Below, piece by piece: positions 1 through 6,313 of a DNA stretch of 9,001 bases. The notes under the pieces are model-generated. The model was not told where the DNA came from. It ran no database searches and worked only from the letters and a program-made list of their open reading frames with translations. This DNA is from TMED14 sp964475135. Lineage in GTDB: Bacteria; Bacteroidota; Bacteroidia; Flavobacteriales; Schleiferiaceae. The stretch's first letter is position 1. The number at the start of each line of letters is the position of its first letter. A program made the position numbers and the translations under genes. The DNA lies in NCBI GenBank assembly GCA_964475135.1, contig CAYYWL010000042.1:1-9001 (forward strand), read 5' to 3'.

Positions 1-1909
1 CCTTGCCCTGGGGACCCTCTTGGGTGCGGGCTTCGCGAATGCGCAATCCAGTTGCAATGCTGTACAGCTTCACCACGGGGTCGCTTCCGGCCTTGGGGAT
101 CTCGATAGCATAGCAGGCCTCGCCGTTGACGTCAACTTTCGTCTCCTGCAGCTTGAGGTCGTTACGCTTGAGGAGTCCGAGTTCGTCAATCAAGAAGCGG
201 TCGGCCATGAGCTCCGCCTTTTCATCTGCCGAAAGCTGCTTGGCAGCGCCATTCTGCATCACCGTCACGTTGTCGCCTTCGTAGCGGGTTTCACTGGCAC
301 CCATGGGCGAAGTTTGCTTTTGAACCAACGTGCTGGGGGCCGTAAAGGCAACCTCAGAGTTGATGGTGATTCCCATGATGCTCGCTTCCTGCTTCCAGTT
401 CACTGACTGAAGGGCGTTGATGCGCTCGATTCCGCCCATGGCCTGCAGTGCGGATTCAATAACCTTCGTGGCGGTCAGTCCTGCCGGAACCGCGTCAAAC
501 TTCGGTGCCTCAGTCGGCTGGCCTTCAAATGACACGTAGCTCACGGGGTAGCCCAGGCGCTGAAGCGGCTTGGCGATGTCGGCAGCCTTGCCCACGACGC
601 TAATGAGGAGCTTGTCGGACTTCCAGTACTTCTGGGCGACGCGCTGCACGTCTTGGGCCGTCACCGCCTCAAGGCGAGTCAAGTAGCCGTTGTAGTAGTC
701 AGCGGGCAGGTTGTACAGCAACGTGTTGCCGGCCATGCTCGCCACGGTCTCGGGGCGCTCAAGCGAGCGGCCAAATCCGCCGGCGAGGTTGTTTTTGGCT
801 GAACGAAGTTCGGCGTCGGTCACCGCCTCGGTGCGGATGCGGTTGATTTCGAACAGAAACTGCTCTACCGCGCTGTCGGTGACGGCGTTGCGCACCTCGG
901 CTGACGCTTCGATGACGGTGGTGTAGCGAGAGGTTCCGAATGAAGAGTACGCGCCGTACGTGTAGGCCTTGTCTTCGCGAAGGTTGCGAAAGAGGCGGCC
1001 CGCTGAACCAGCACCAAGCACTTCGTTCATGACGCGCAGGGCCTCGAGGTCAGGGTGACCGATCGGAAGCTCAATGGTGTTGCCGATCTGAATGTTCGAC
1101 TGCACGCTCGAGGGGCGGTTGGCCACCTGAATCTGGATTCCGCTGAGGTCAGCGGGAGCCGGGAAGCTTGCTTTTTTGGTGAACTTGCCCTTCCAGCCGC
1201 CGTAGTGGGCCTCAGCCAGCGCTTTGGCGCGGGCCAAGTCAATGTCTCCGACAATGGTCAGGACGGCGATGTTGGGCTTCCAGTAGGTCGCGTAGGCCTT
1301 TTGGCAGTCGCCGAGGGTCACGTTGGCGACGCTGGCCTCGGTGGTCAATTCACCGCTGGGGTGGTTGGTACCAAAGACGCGAGCGTTAAAGATGTTGGTC
1401 TGAATCGCTCCGGGGTCGTCCTTTTGGCTCTTGAGGCCCGACAACGTGCGTTCCTTGATTTTGTCGAACCCAGACTGCGGGAGCGTGGGGCGCTGGGCCA
1501 CTTCAGCACTCAGGGCGAAGAGGTCTTCTGCGTACTTGCTGAGGCCTGAAGCTCCTACGCTGGTTCCGCCGGTGTTCAGGCGTGCTCCGATAAAGTCAAC
1601 TTTTTCATCAAGGGCCTCTTTGGTATAGGTCTTGGTGCCTTCGTTGAGCAGCTCACCGAGCAGGCTAACGGTTCCGGATTTATCTCCCTCGAGTACCTGG
1701 CCCACGTCCATGGTGAGGCTGAGGCTGAGTCGGGGAAGCTTGTGATCCTCCACCAGAAGGACGGTCAGACCGTTCTTCAGTTGAAACTTTTGGTACTGAG
1801 CAATCGTTGGAGTGCGCGCAGGAGCGGCGGTCGGGCGAATACTGCGGTCAGTTTGGGCGCTGGCGGCTACCGAAGCCACGAGCGATAAGGCAATTAGAAT
1901 ACGTTTCAT
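1..1909 (-). CDS. Secreted M16 peptidase homologue, inactive-type subunit with C-terminal extension (3' end cut by window edge)
   Basis: The frame is open from the ATG at 1909 to the window edge (636 residues, no stop), so the C-terminus is missing. Residues 1-19 form a signal peptide (MKRILIALSLVASVAASAQ), placing the protein in the periplasm or at the outer membrane. Residues about 40-455 carry the two halves of an M16 (insulinase/pitrilysin) fold. The zinc motif HxxEH is replaced by SLLGE (residues 82-86), so this chain should not bind catalytic zinc. The second half keeps the Arg/Tyr signature (GRLFRNLRE...TYGAY, about residues 303-318) that active partners need. Residues about 465-636 form an extra domain (VIESALQAMGGIERINALQS onward) resembling the LolA-like lipoprotein-sorting fold; that assignment is from memory and tentative. 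The ATG lies 3 bp after the stop of the zinc-competent M16 gene, so the two are almost certainly co-transcribed and probably form a heterodimer. Substrate unknown. Confidence 0.9.
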   Translation of the reverse strand, partial: MKRILIALSLVASVAASAQTDRSIRPTAAPARTPTIAQYQKFQLKNGLTVLLVEDHKLPRLSLSLTMDVGQVLEGDKSGTVSLLGELLNEGTKTYTKEALDEKVDFIGARLNTGGTSVGASGLSKYAEDLFALSAEVAQRPTLPQSGFDKIKERTLSGLKSQKDDPGAIQTNIFNARVFGTNHPSGELTTEASVANVTLGDCQKAYATYWKPNIAVLTIVGDIDLARAKALAEAHYGGWKGKFTKKASFPAPADLSGIQIQVANRPSSVQSNIQIGNTIELPIGHPDLEALRVMNEVLGAGSAGRLFRNLREDKAYTYGAYSSFGTSRYTTVIEASAEVRNAVTDSAVEQFLFEINRIRTEAVTDAELRSAKNNLAGGFGRSLERPETVASMAGNTLLYNLPADYYNGYLTRLEAVTAQDVQRVAQKYWKSDKLLISVVGKAADIAKPLQRLGYPVSYVSFEGQPTEAPKFDAVPAGLTATKVIESALQAMGGIERINALQSVNWKQEASIMGITINSEVAFTAPSTLVQKQTSPMGASETRYEGDNVTVMQNGAAKQLSADEKAELMADRFLIDELGLLKRNDLKLQETKVDVNGEACYAIEIPKAGSDPVVKLYSIATGLRIREARTQEGPQGK

Positions 1910-1912
1910 GGC

Positions 1913-3226
1913 TTATTGAGCGGATTTGGGCAAGTAGTGAAGCACGACACGGTTCTCGGGCTTGAGGTAGGTCTGGGCCACGCGCTGTAGGTCGGCGGGG
2001 GTCACCGCGCGGAACCGTTCAATCTCGGTGTTGATGAGGTTGGCGTCACCGTAGTACACATGGTAGTTGGCGAGGTTCTCTGCGATGCCGGCCACTCCGG
2101 AGTTGCGGCTGACGAAGTCTGATTCCACTTTATTGAGGAGCTTGGTGAATTCCTTTTCGTTCAAAGGCTCTTGCTGCATTTTGGCAATTTCCTCTTCCAT
2201 GGTGGTCATAAGGGTTCCGGTCGAAGTAGCGCCGTTGGCCAAGGCCAGGGCTATGAACACTCCGTGGTGCTCCATCGCAAAGGGGAATGCGGCCACTTGA
2301 AGGGCATTCTGGTCTTGGTCGACCATGCGCTTTGAGAAGCGCGAACTTGGGCCGTCGCTCAGTGCCGTGGTCAGCATTTGAAGCGCGTAGGTGTCAGGGT
2401 GCGTCTCGCTCACCATGCGGTATCCGGCAAACACGGCGGGAATTTGAATGTTGTCGTAGATCGTGTCAACTACCTCGCCACCGAGGGGTGGTTCGTAGGC
2501 GCTTGGGCGCTGCACGGTCGCGCCGGCAGGAATGTCGCCAAAGTACTTGGTGATCATCGCCTTGGTTTGTGCCACGTCGATGTCGCCCGCAATAGAAAGG
2601 GTTGCGTTGTTGGGCACATAGTACTTTTTGTAGAAGGCCATGAACTCTTCGAGGGTCGCAGCGTTCAAGTGGTCCATGGATCCAATCGGAACCCAACGGT
2701 AGTTGTGCTGCGTAAAGGCGCGCTTGAACATTTCAGAAAGGAAGCTCGCGTAGGGCTGGTTGTCGACGCGCTGGCGCTTTTCCTCTTTAACGACCTCGCG
2801 CTGCGTATCAACACCTACTTGGTCGATTTTGGCGTGCAGCATGCGCTCTGATTCCATCCACAAGCCGAGCTCGAGCTGGTTCGAGGGAAGGATTTCGTAG
2901 TAAAACGTGCGGTCGTTGCTGGTGTTGGCGTTCAAGGCTCCGCCATTCGACTGAATGAGTTGCATGTACTCGCCGCGGCCAATGTTCTCGGAACCTTCGA
3001 AGAGCAAGTGCTCAAAGAAGTGGGCGAACCCAGTGCGGGTCGGAATTTCGTCCTTTGAACCAACGTGGTAGAGGACAGAAACGGCGACCAAAGGATTGCT
3101 GTTGTCTTGGTGCAGGATGACGTGGAGGCCGTTGGGCAGGTCAAAGGATTCAAACTTGATCTGGGCCTGCAGCGGCTGGAGCGCGGCGGCCAAGACGATT
3201 CCGAATCCGAGGAATAGGTTCTTCAT
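1913..3226 (-). CDS. Secreted M16 family zinc metallopeptidase, catalytic subunit
   Basis: This is a 437-residue M16 peptidase. Residues 1-22 (MKNLFLGFGIVLAAALQPLQAQ) look like a signal peptide cleaved at A-Q, so it acts outside the cytoplasm. The inverted zinc motif is HFFEH (His69, Glu72, His73), and the third ligand is Glu149 in REVVKEEKRQ, 76 residues after His73, the usual M16 spacing. The C-terminal half has SSRF (Arg296), but where many M16 proteins have a Tyr shortly after it this one reads NALQVAAF. That fits a division of labour: this chain brings the zinc site, and the downstream inactive homologue brings the Arg/Tyr pair. Length matches the M16B subfamily. It is the first gene of a minus-strand pair, divergent from rplU with 152 bp between starts. 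Expected role is clearance of peptides or misfolded proteins in the envelope; the substrate cannot be read from the sequence. Confidence 0.94.
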   Translation of the reverse strand: MKNLFLGFGIVLAAALQPLQAQIKFESFDLPNGLHVILHQDNSNPLVAVSVLYHVGSKDEIPTRTGFAHFFEHLLFEGSENIGRGEYMQLIQSNGGALNANTSNDRTFYYEILPSNQLELGLWMESERMLHAKIDQVGVDTQREVVKEEKRQRVDNQPYASFLSEMFKRAFTQHNYRWVPIGSMDHLNAATLEEFMAFYKKYYVPNNATLSIAGDIDVAQTKAMITKYFGDIPAGATVQRPSAYEPPLGGEVVDTIYDNIQIPAVFAGYRMVSETHPDTYALQMLTTALSDGPSSRFSKRMVDQDQNALQVAAFPFAMEHHGVFIALALANGATSTGTLMTTMEEEIAKMQQEPLNEKEFTKLLNKVESDFVSRNSGVAGIAENLANYHVYYGDANLINTEIERFRAVTPADLQRVAQTYLKPENRVVLHYLPKSAQ

Positions 3227-3247
3227 GGCGTTAATTTTACAAGGTTT

Positions 3248-3255
3248 CGAAGGTA
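3248..3255 (-). promoter_or_regulatory. Weak candidate -7 element for the M16 pair
   Basis: On the minus strand this reads TACCTTCG, one mismatch from the Bacteroidota -7 consensus TAnnTTTG, ending 21 bp before the M16 start at 3226. No TTG -33 element is visible at the expected distance, so this is only a candidate. It is the best match I found between the start codon and the divergent rplU promoter. Confidence 0.3.
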
Positions 3256-3349
3256 CAACGACTTAGTTGCTCGCAGGTCGCGGAACCTTACAGGGACCGA
3301 TTTCGACAAAAATGAGGCCAGCTACTTCGGTAGACGGGATTTTTTTACG

Positions 3350-3357
3350 TATCTTTG
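3350..3357 (+). promoter_or_regulatory. rplU -7 promoter element (TAnnTTTG type)
   Basis: TATCTTTG matches the Bacteroidota primary sigma factor -7 consensus TAnnTTTG exactly and ends 21 bp before the L21 start codon. Transcription would begin a few bases downstream, leaving a leader of roughly 15 nt. A T-run (3341-3346) lies just upstream. No clear TTG is seen at -33; the nearest sequence is TTCGG at 3326-3330. Confidence 0.75.
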
Positions 3358-3378
3358 CAGCCCCAAAGAAAATTCGTT

Positions 3379-3798
3379 ATGTACGCAATTGTAGAAATAG
3401 CAGGGCTGCAGTACAAAGTGCAAAAAGACCAGCGCGTGTACGTGAACCGTCTGCCAAGCCAAGAAGGTGAGTCGATCTCTATCGACCGCGTCCTTTTGGC
3501 TGAAGACAACGGAACCGTAACCGTCGGCGCCCCCGTTATCGAAGGAGCTGTAGTTTCAGCCACCCTTCTTAAGCACCTTCAAGGTGATAAGGTTATCGTC
3601 TTCAAAAAGAAGCGCCGCAAGGGCTACGAAAAGAAGAACGGTCACCGCCAGGCCCTGAGCCAAATCTTGATCACCGACATTAGCTTGTCTGGCGCCAAGA
3701 AAAAGGCCGCTGCCAAAAAAGTTGAAGCCACCGAAGAGGTAGCTGAAGAGCCCAAAAAGAAAACCACGAAGGCCGCCAAGACTGAGGCTGCTGAATAA
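3379..3798 (+). CDS. rplU: 50S ribosomal protein L21
   Basis: The 139-residue product begins MYAIVEIAGLQYKVQKDQRV, the conserved L21 start, and includes the basic KKKRRKGYEKKNGHRQ segment that contacts 23S rRNA. L21 is a structural protein of the large ribosomal subunit. An in-frame start at 3355 would add eight residues (MQPQRKFV), but it overlaps the -7 promoter element and the L21 family begins at the MYAIV Met, so 3379 is chosen. The core ends near residue 103 (ITDIS). A 36-residue low-complexity tail of Lys, Ala and Glu follows; such tails are common on Bacteroidota L21 in my recollection. rpmA follows 12 bp downstream, the usual bacterial order, so they share one transcript. There is no Shine-Dalgarno sequence. 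Confidence 0.97.
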   Translation: MYAIVEIAGLQYKVQKDQRVYVNRLPSQEGESISIDRVLLAEDNGTVTVGAPVIEGAVVSATLLKHLQGDKVIVFKKKRRKGYEKKNGHRQALSQILITDISLSGAKKKAAAKKVEATEEVAEEPKKKTTKAAKTEAAE

Positions 3799-3810
3799 TT
3801 CGATTGAACC

Positions 3811-4083
3811 ATGGCACACAAGAAAGGTGTAGGTAGTTCCAAGAACGGACGCGAATCAGCGTCAAAGCGACTAGGTGTTAAAATTTTTGGTGGTCAACCT
3901 GCTACAGCTGGTTCGATCATTGTTCGCCAGCGCGGCACGCACCACAATCCCGGCAACAACGTCGGAATTGGCAAGGACCACACGTTGTTCGCACTGAGTG
4001 AGGGCATCGTAGAGTTCCAGAAGAAAGCCGGAAACAAGAGCTACGTTTCGGTCGTTCCCTTTGCAGAGGGCGGCGAGGCTTAA
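3811..4083 (+). CDS. rpmA: 50S ribosomal protein L27
   Basis: The 90-residue product starts MAHKKGVGSSKNGRESASKR and contains GVKIFGGQ and GSIIVRQRGT, the L27 signature. L27 sits near the peptidyl transferase centre, where its flexible basic N-terminus approaches the tRNA acceptor ends. The N-terminus begins directly at MAHKK, with no sign of the cleaved N-terminal extension known from some Firmicutes. It is the second gene of the rplU-rpmA transcript and is followed by a hairpin terminator. The upstream bases (AATAATTCGATTGAACC) contain no Shine-Dalgarno sequence. Confidence 0.98.
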   Translation: MAHKKGVGSSKNGRESASKRLGVKIFGGQPATAGSIIVRQRGTHHNPGNNVGIGKDHTLFALSEGIVEFQKKAGNKSYVSVVPFAEGGEA

Positions 4084-4104
4084 TTCGTTTCTTTTAAGTT
4101 TACC

Positions 4105-4143
4105 AACCCCCTGAAGCTTCGGCGCCAGGGGGTTTGTAGTTTT
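4105..4143 (+). terminator. Rho-independent terminator of rplU-rpmA
   Basis: AACCCCCTG (4105-4113) pairs perfectly with CAGGGGGTT (4126-4134). Inside, a 2x2 internal loop (AA/GC) leads to a GC/GC stem capped by a UUCG tetraloop (4118-4121). A short T-tract (4140-4143) follows. It starts 21 bp after the rpmA stop. The T-tract is weak, and its bases are shared with the -7 element of the serS promoter. Confidence 0.8.
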
Positions 4144-4144
4144 G
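4137..4144 (+). promoter_or_regulatory. serS operon -7 promoter element (TAnnTTTG type)
   Basis: TAGTTTTG is an exact match to TAnnTTTG and ends 16 bp before the serS ATG, leaving a leader of about 10 nt. It is embedded in the tail of the rpmA terminator, so any -33 element must fall within the hairpin DNA. No TTG is visible there. Confidence 0.6.
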
Positions 4145-4160
4145 TACCTGTTCAAAGATT

Positions 4161-5435
4161 ATGCTGACGCTCCATACCATCCGCACTAAGCCCGAGGCCG
4201 TGATCGCGGCCCTCGCCAAACGCAACATCAATGCCCGTCCGGCCATTGAATCGTTGCTCGCCCTGAACGAGCAGCGCCGCCGCATTCAAACTGAGACGGA
4301 GACGCTTCAAGCAGAGGCCAACCGCCTTGCCAAAGAAATCGGCGGACTGATGCGCGACGGCCGAACCGACGAGGCCAATGCCGTAAAGGCCCGAACCACC
4401 GAAATCAAGTCGCAAATTCAAAGCTTCGCGAGCGAGCTCGAGCTGCTTGAAGGCCAAGAACGCGAGCATTTGCTGCGCCTTCCCAACATGCCGCACGATT
4501 CCGTTTCGGCGGGCAAGTCAGCCGAAGACAACGAGGTTGTGGCTGAGTGGAGCCCCGAATGGTCGTTGGCCGCGAATGCGGTTCCGCACTGGGAATTGAC
4601 CGAGCGCTACAAGCTGATCGATTTTGAACGCGGAGTGAAGGTGAGCGGAGCTGGATTCCCCTTCTACACCGGCCAGGGAGCTCGTTTGCAGCGCGCACTG
4701 ATTCAGTTCTTTTTGGATCGTAACACGGCGGCAGGTTACCTCGAGGTGCAGCCTCCGCACTTTGTGAATGCGGCTTCAGGGTACGGAACCGGACAGTTGC
4801 CCGACAAAGACGGCCAGATGTACCATGTGGGCGAGGACCAGCTCTACGCGATTCCGACGGCAGAAGTACCCGTGACCAATATGCTGCGCGACGAAATCGT
4901 TCCAGAGGCAGACCTGCCGGTGAAGCTGACGGCCTACAGTCCCTGCTTTCGACGCGAAGCTGGCTCGTACGGCAAGGATGTGCGCGGCCTGAACCGGCTG
5001 CACCAGTTCGACAAAGTGGAGATTGTGTGCGTGGAGCACCCTGAGAAGTCCTACGACCGCCTCGAGGAGATGGTCGCCCACGTGGCCGGGTTGCTTCAGG
5101 ACTTGGAGCTCCCCTACCGTGTTCTGCGCCTTTGCGGCGGAGACATGGGCTTCACCTCTGCCCTGACCTACGACTTTGAGGTATGGTCTGCGGCCCAAGA
5201 GCGCTGGCTCGAGGTGAGTTCAGTGAGCAACTTTGAGACGTTTCAGACCAACCGCTTGATGCTTCGCTACCGTAGCGAGGCGGACGGCAAGCCGCACTTG
5301 GCCCACACCTTGAACGGATCGTCGCTTGCGCTTCCGCGTGTGGTGGCCGCGCTGCTCGAGAACAACCAAACGGCAGAGGGCATTCGGATTCCGAAGGCAC
5401 TGGCCGCATATACTGGATTTGAATGGATTCGTTAG
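4161..5435 (+). CDS. serS: Seryl-tRNA synthetase
   Basis: This class II aminoacyl-tRNA synthetase (424 residues, normal family length) charges tRNA-Ser with serine in the cytoplasm; it can also serylate tRNA-Sec where that exists. Residues about 1-105 form the helical-hairpin arm that grips the long variable arm of tRNA-Ser. The catalytic core follows: PTAEVPVTNM (232-241, serine pocket), motif 2 CFRREAGSYGKDVRGLNRLH (262-281) and motif 3 NGSSLALPRVVAALLEN (385-401). It is the first gene of a tightly packed run of five genes; its last 13 bp overlap the start of the lipoprotein gene. A TAnnTTTG promoter lies directly upstream, and there is no Shine-Dalgarno sequence. No T-box-like leader fits in the short gap before the gene. 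Confidence 0.98.
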   Translation: MLTLHTIRTKPEAVIAALAKRNINARPAIESLLALNEQRRRIQTETETLQAEANRLAKEIGGLMRDGRTDEANAVKARTTEIKSQIQSFASELELLEGQEREHLLRLPNMPHDSVSAGKSAEDNEVVAEWSPEWSLAANAVPHWELTERYKLIDFERGVKVSGAGFPFYTGQGARLQRALIQFFLDRNTAAGYLEVQPPHFVNAASGYGTGQLPDKDGQMYHVGEDQLYAIPTAEVPVTNMLRDEIVPEADLPVKLTAYSPCFRREAGSYGKDVRGLNRLHQFDKVEIVCVEHPEKSYDRLEEMVAHVAGLLQDLELPYRVLRLCGGDMGFTSALTYDFEVWSAAQERWLEVSSVSNFETFQTNRLMLRYRSEADGKPHLAHTLNGSSLALPRVVAALLENNQTAEGIRIPKALAAYTGFEWIR

Positions 5436-5977
5436 TACTGCGCGCCGCAGCTTTAGGGCTGGCGGCCTTAAGCTTAGTAGGTTGCGGCCGTCGCGGACCG
5501 CTCGGGGACGAAGTAATGGCGCTGCGCACCACCGTCGATTCGTCGAACACGGTGCTGCAGTCGCTCGACAGTGCGGAATTCATGAACGCGTTCAACCGGA
5601 TGGATCGCCACATTGAAATCGCCAAGACGAAGACGTACGATTCCGCGCGTGATTCGATTTTTCGCGAGGACTTTGAATGGCTGCGCAACAGCCACCGGGC
5701 GCTGTACAAGTTTGAAACGCTTCGGCGCGGTGAGGAGTGGGACCGCCTCTTGATTGCCTCGCGCAACCAACTGGACGCGCTGCACCACGACTGGAGCGAG
5801 CGGCTGCTCAGTGAAGATTCGACGCGCATCGGACTTGAGATGGAAAAGAACGCGGTGCTTCCACTTTTGGCCACCATTCACACGCGCCTGGACGAAGTCC
5901 GTTTTGTACTCAAGCAAAACGACAGCCTTGACCTGCACTTTCAGCGATTGTGGGACAACTGGGACGTCGCCAAGTAA
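5423..5977 (+). CDS. Small helical lipoprotein of unknown function
   Basis: I do not recognise this 184-residue protein. The N-terminus (MDSLVLRAAALGLAALSLVG-C) is a lipoprotein signal with the lipobox LVGC, giving acylated Cys21. The two residues after it are Gly and Arg. The rest has no further hydrophobic segment, is rich in charged residues and Leu, and looks almost wholly alpha-helical, possibly with coiled-coil stretches (residues about 25-60 and 140-175). I see no catalytic motif. The ATG lies inside the 3' end of serS (13-bp overlap), and the stop shares one base with the ATG of the DUF4286 gene, so translation is probably coupled to both. The start is supported by the good signal peptide it yields. 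Placement in the serS operon suggests constitutive expression but says little about its role. Confidence 0.85.
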   Translation: MDSLVLRAAALGLAALSLVGCGRRGPLGDEVMALRTTVDSSNTVLQSLDSAEFMNAFNRMDRHIEIAKTKTYDSARDSIFREDFEWLRNSHRALYKFETLRRGEEWDRLLIASRNQLDALHHDWSERLLSEDSTRIGLEMEKNAVLPLLATIHTRLDEVRFVLKQNDSLDLHFQRLWDNWDVAK

Positions 5978-6312
5978 TGTACACCTACAACGTCACGGTG
6001 AGTGTGGACGCGAGCGTTCACGAGGAATGGCTCGAGTGGATGCTCGGCACCCACATGCCTGAAGTACTGGCGACGGGAATGTTTGTCGATGCCACCCTTC
6101 ACGAGGTTTTGGTCGACGAAGAGTCCGGCCCCACCTATGCGGCACAGTACCGATTTCACGATTTAGCGGACCTACAGCTGTACCAGCAGGTCCACGCCCC
6201 TGGGCTTCAAGAAAAGTCGGCCGCCAAGTTTGGGTCGAAGGCACTGGCCTTTCGCACCATCCTTCGCACGGTCGACCAATTGGACGGACCGGTGATTCCG
6301 CCCTCGCTGTAG
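5977..6312 (+). CDS. DUF4286 family protein
   Basis: The 111-residue product begins MYTYNVTVSVDASVHEEWLE and contains WMLGTHMPEVLATGMF and ALAFRTIL, which match the DUF4286 family of small Bacteroidota proteins as I know it. The pattern (beta strand, helix with HMPEV, strands, C-terminal helix) suggests a compact ferredoxin-like or dimeric alpha/beta-barrel fold; function is unknown. There is no signal peptide, so it is cytoplasmic. A longer frame begins at 5950, but that start lies inside the lipoprotein gene and adds nine residues foreign to the family. The ATG at 5977 overlaps the upstream stop as TAATG, typical of coupled translation. The third M16 gene starts one base after its stop. Confidence 0.88.
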   Translation: MYTYNVTVSVDASVHEEWLEWMLGTHMPEVLATGMFVDATLHEVLVDEESGPTYAAQYRFHDLADLQLYQQVHAPGLQEKSAAKFGSKALAFRTILRTVDQLDGPVIPPSL

Positions 6313-6313
6313 T

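Noticed and set aside
20..1628. Plus-strand open frames across the M16 pseudo-subunit gene (e.g. 20-406, 711-926, 1055-1549)
   Set aside because: They lie opposite a continuous 636-codon minus-strand frame with signal peptide and M16 fold; long antisense frames are expected in GC-rich coding DNA and none has recognisable protein features.
2378..2851. 157-codon plus-strand open frame inside the catalytic M16 gene
   Set aside because: It is antisense to the zinc peptidase, with no recognisable motif and no promoter.
3355..3378. Upstream in-frame start for L21
   Set aside because: It overlaps the -7 promoter element and adds residues foreign to the family; MYAIVEIAGLQ is the conserved start.
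5152..5877. 241-codon minus-strand frame spanning the end of serS and the lipoprotein gene
   Set aside because: It is Ser/Arg-rich, a typical antisense translation product, and crosses two well-supported plus-strand genes with operon spacing.
5950..5976. Upstream in-frame start for the DUF4286 protein
   Set aside because: It lies inside the lipoprotein gene; the ATG at 5977 forms a TAATG junction and yields the family's usual N-terminus.
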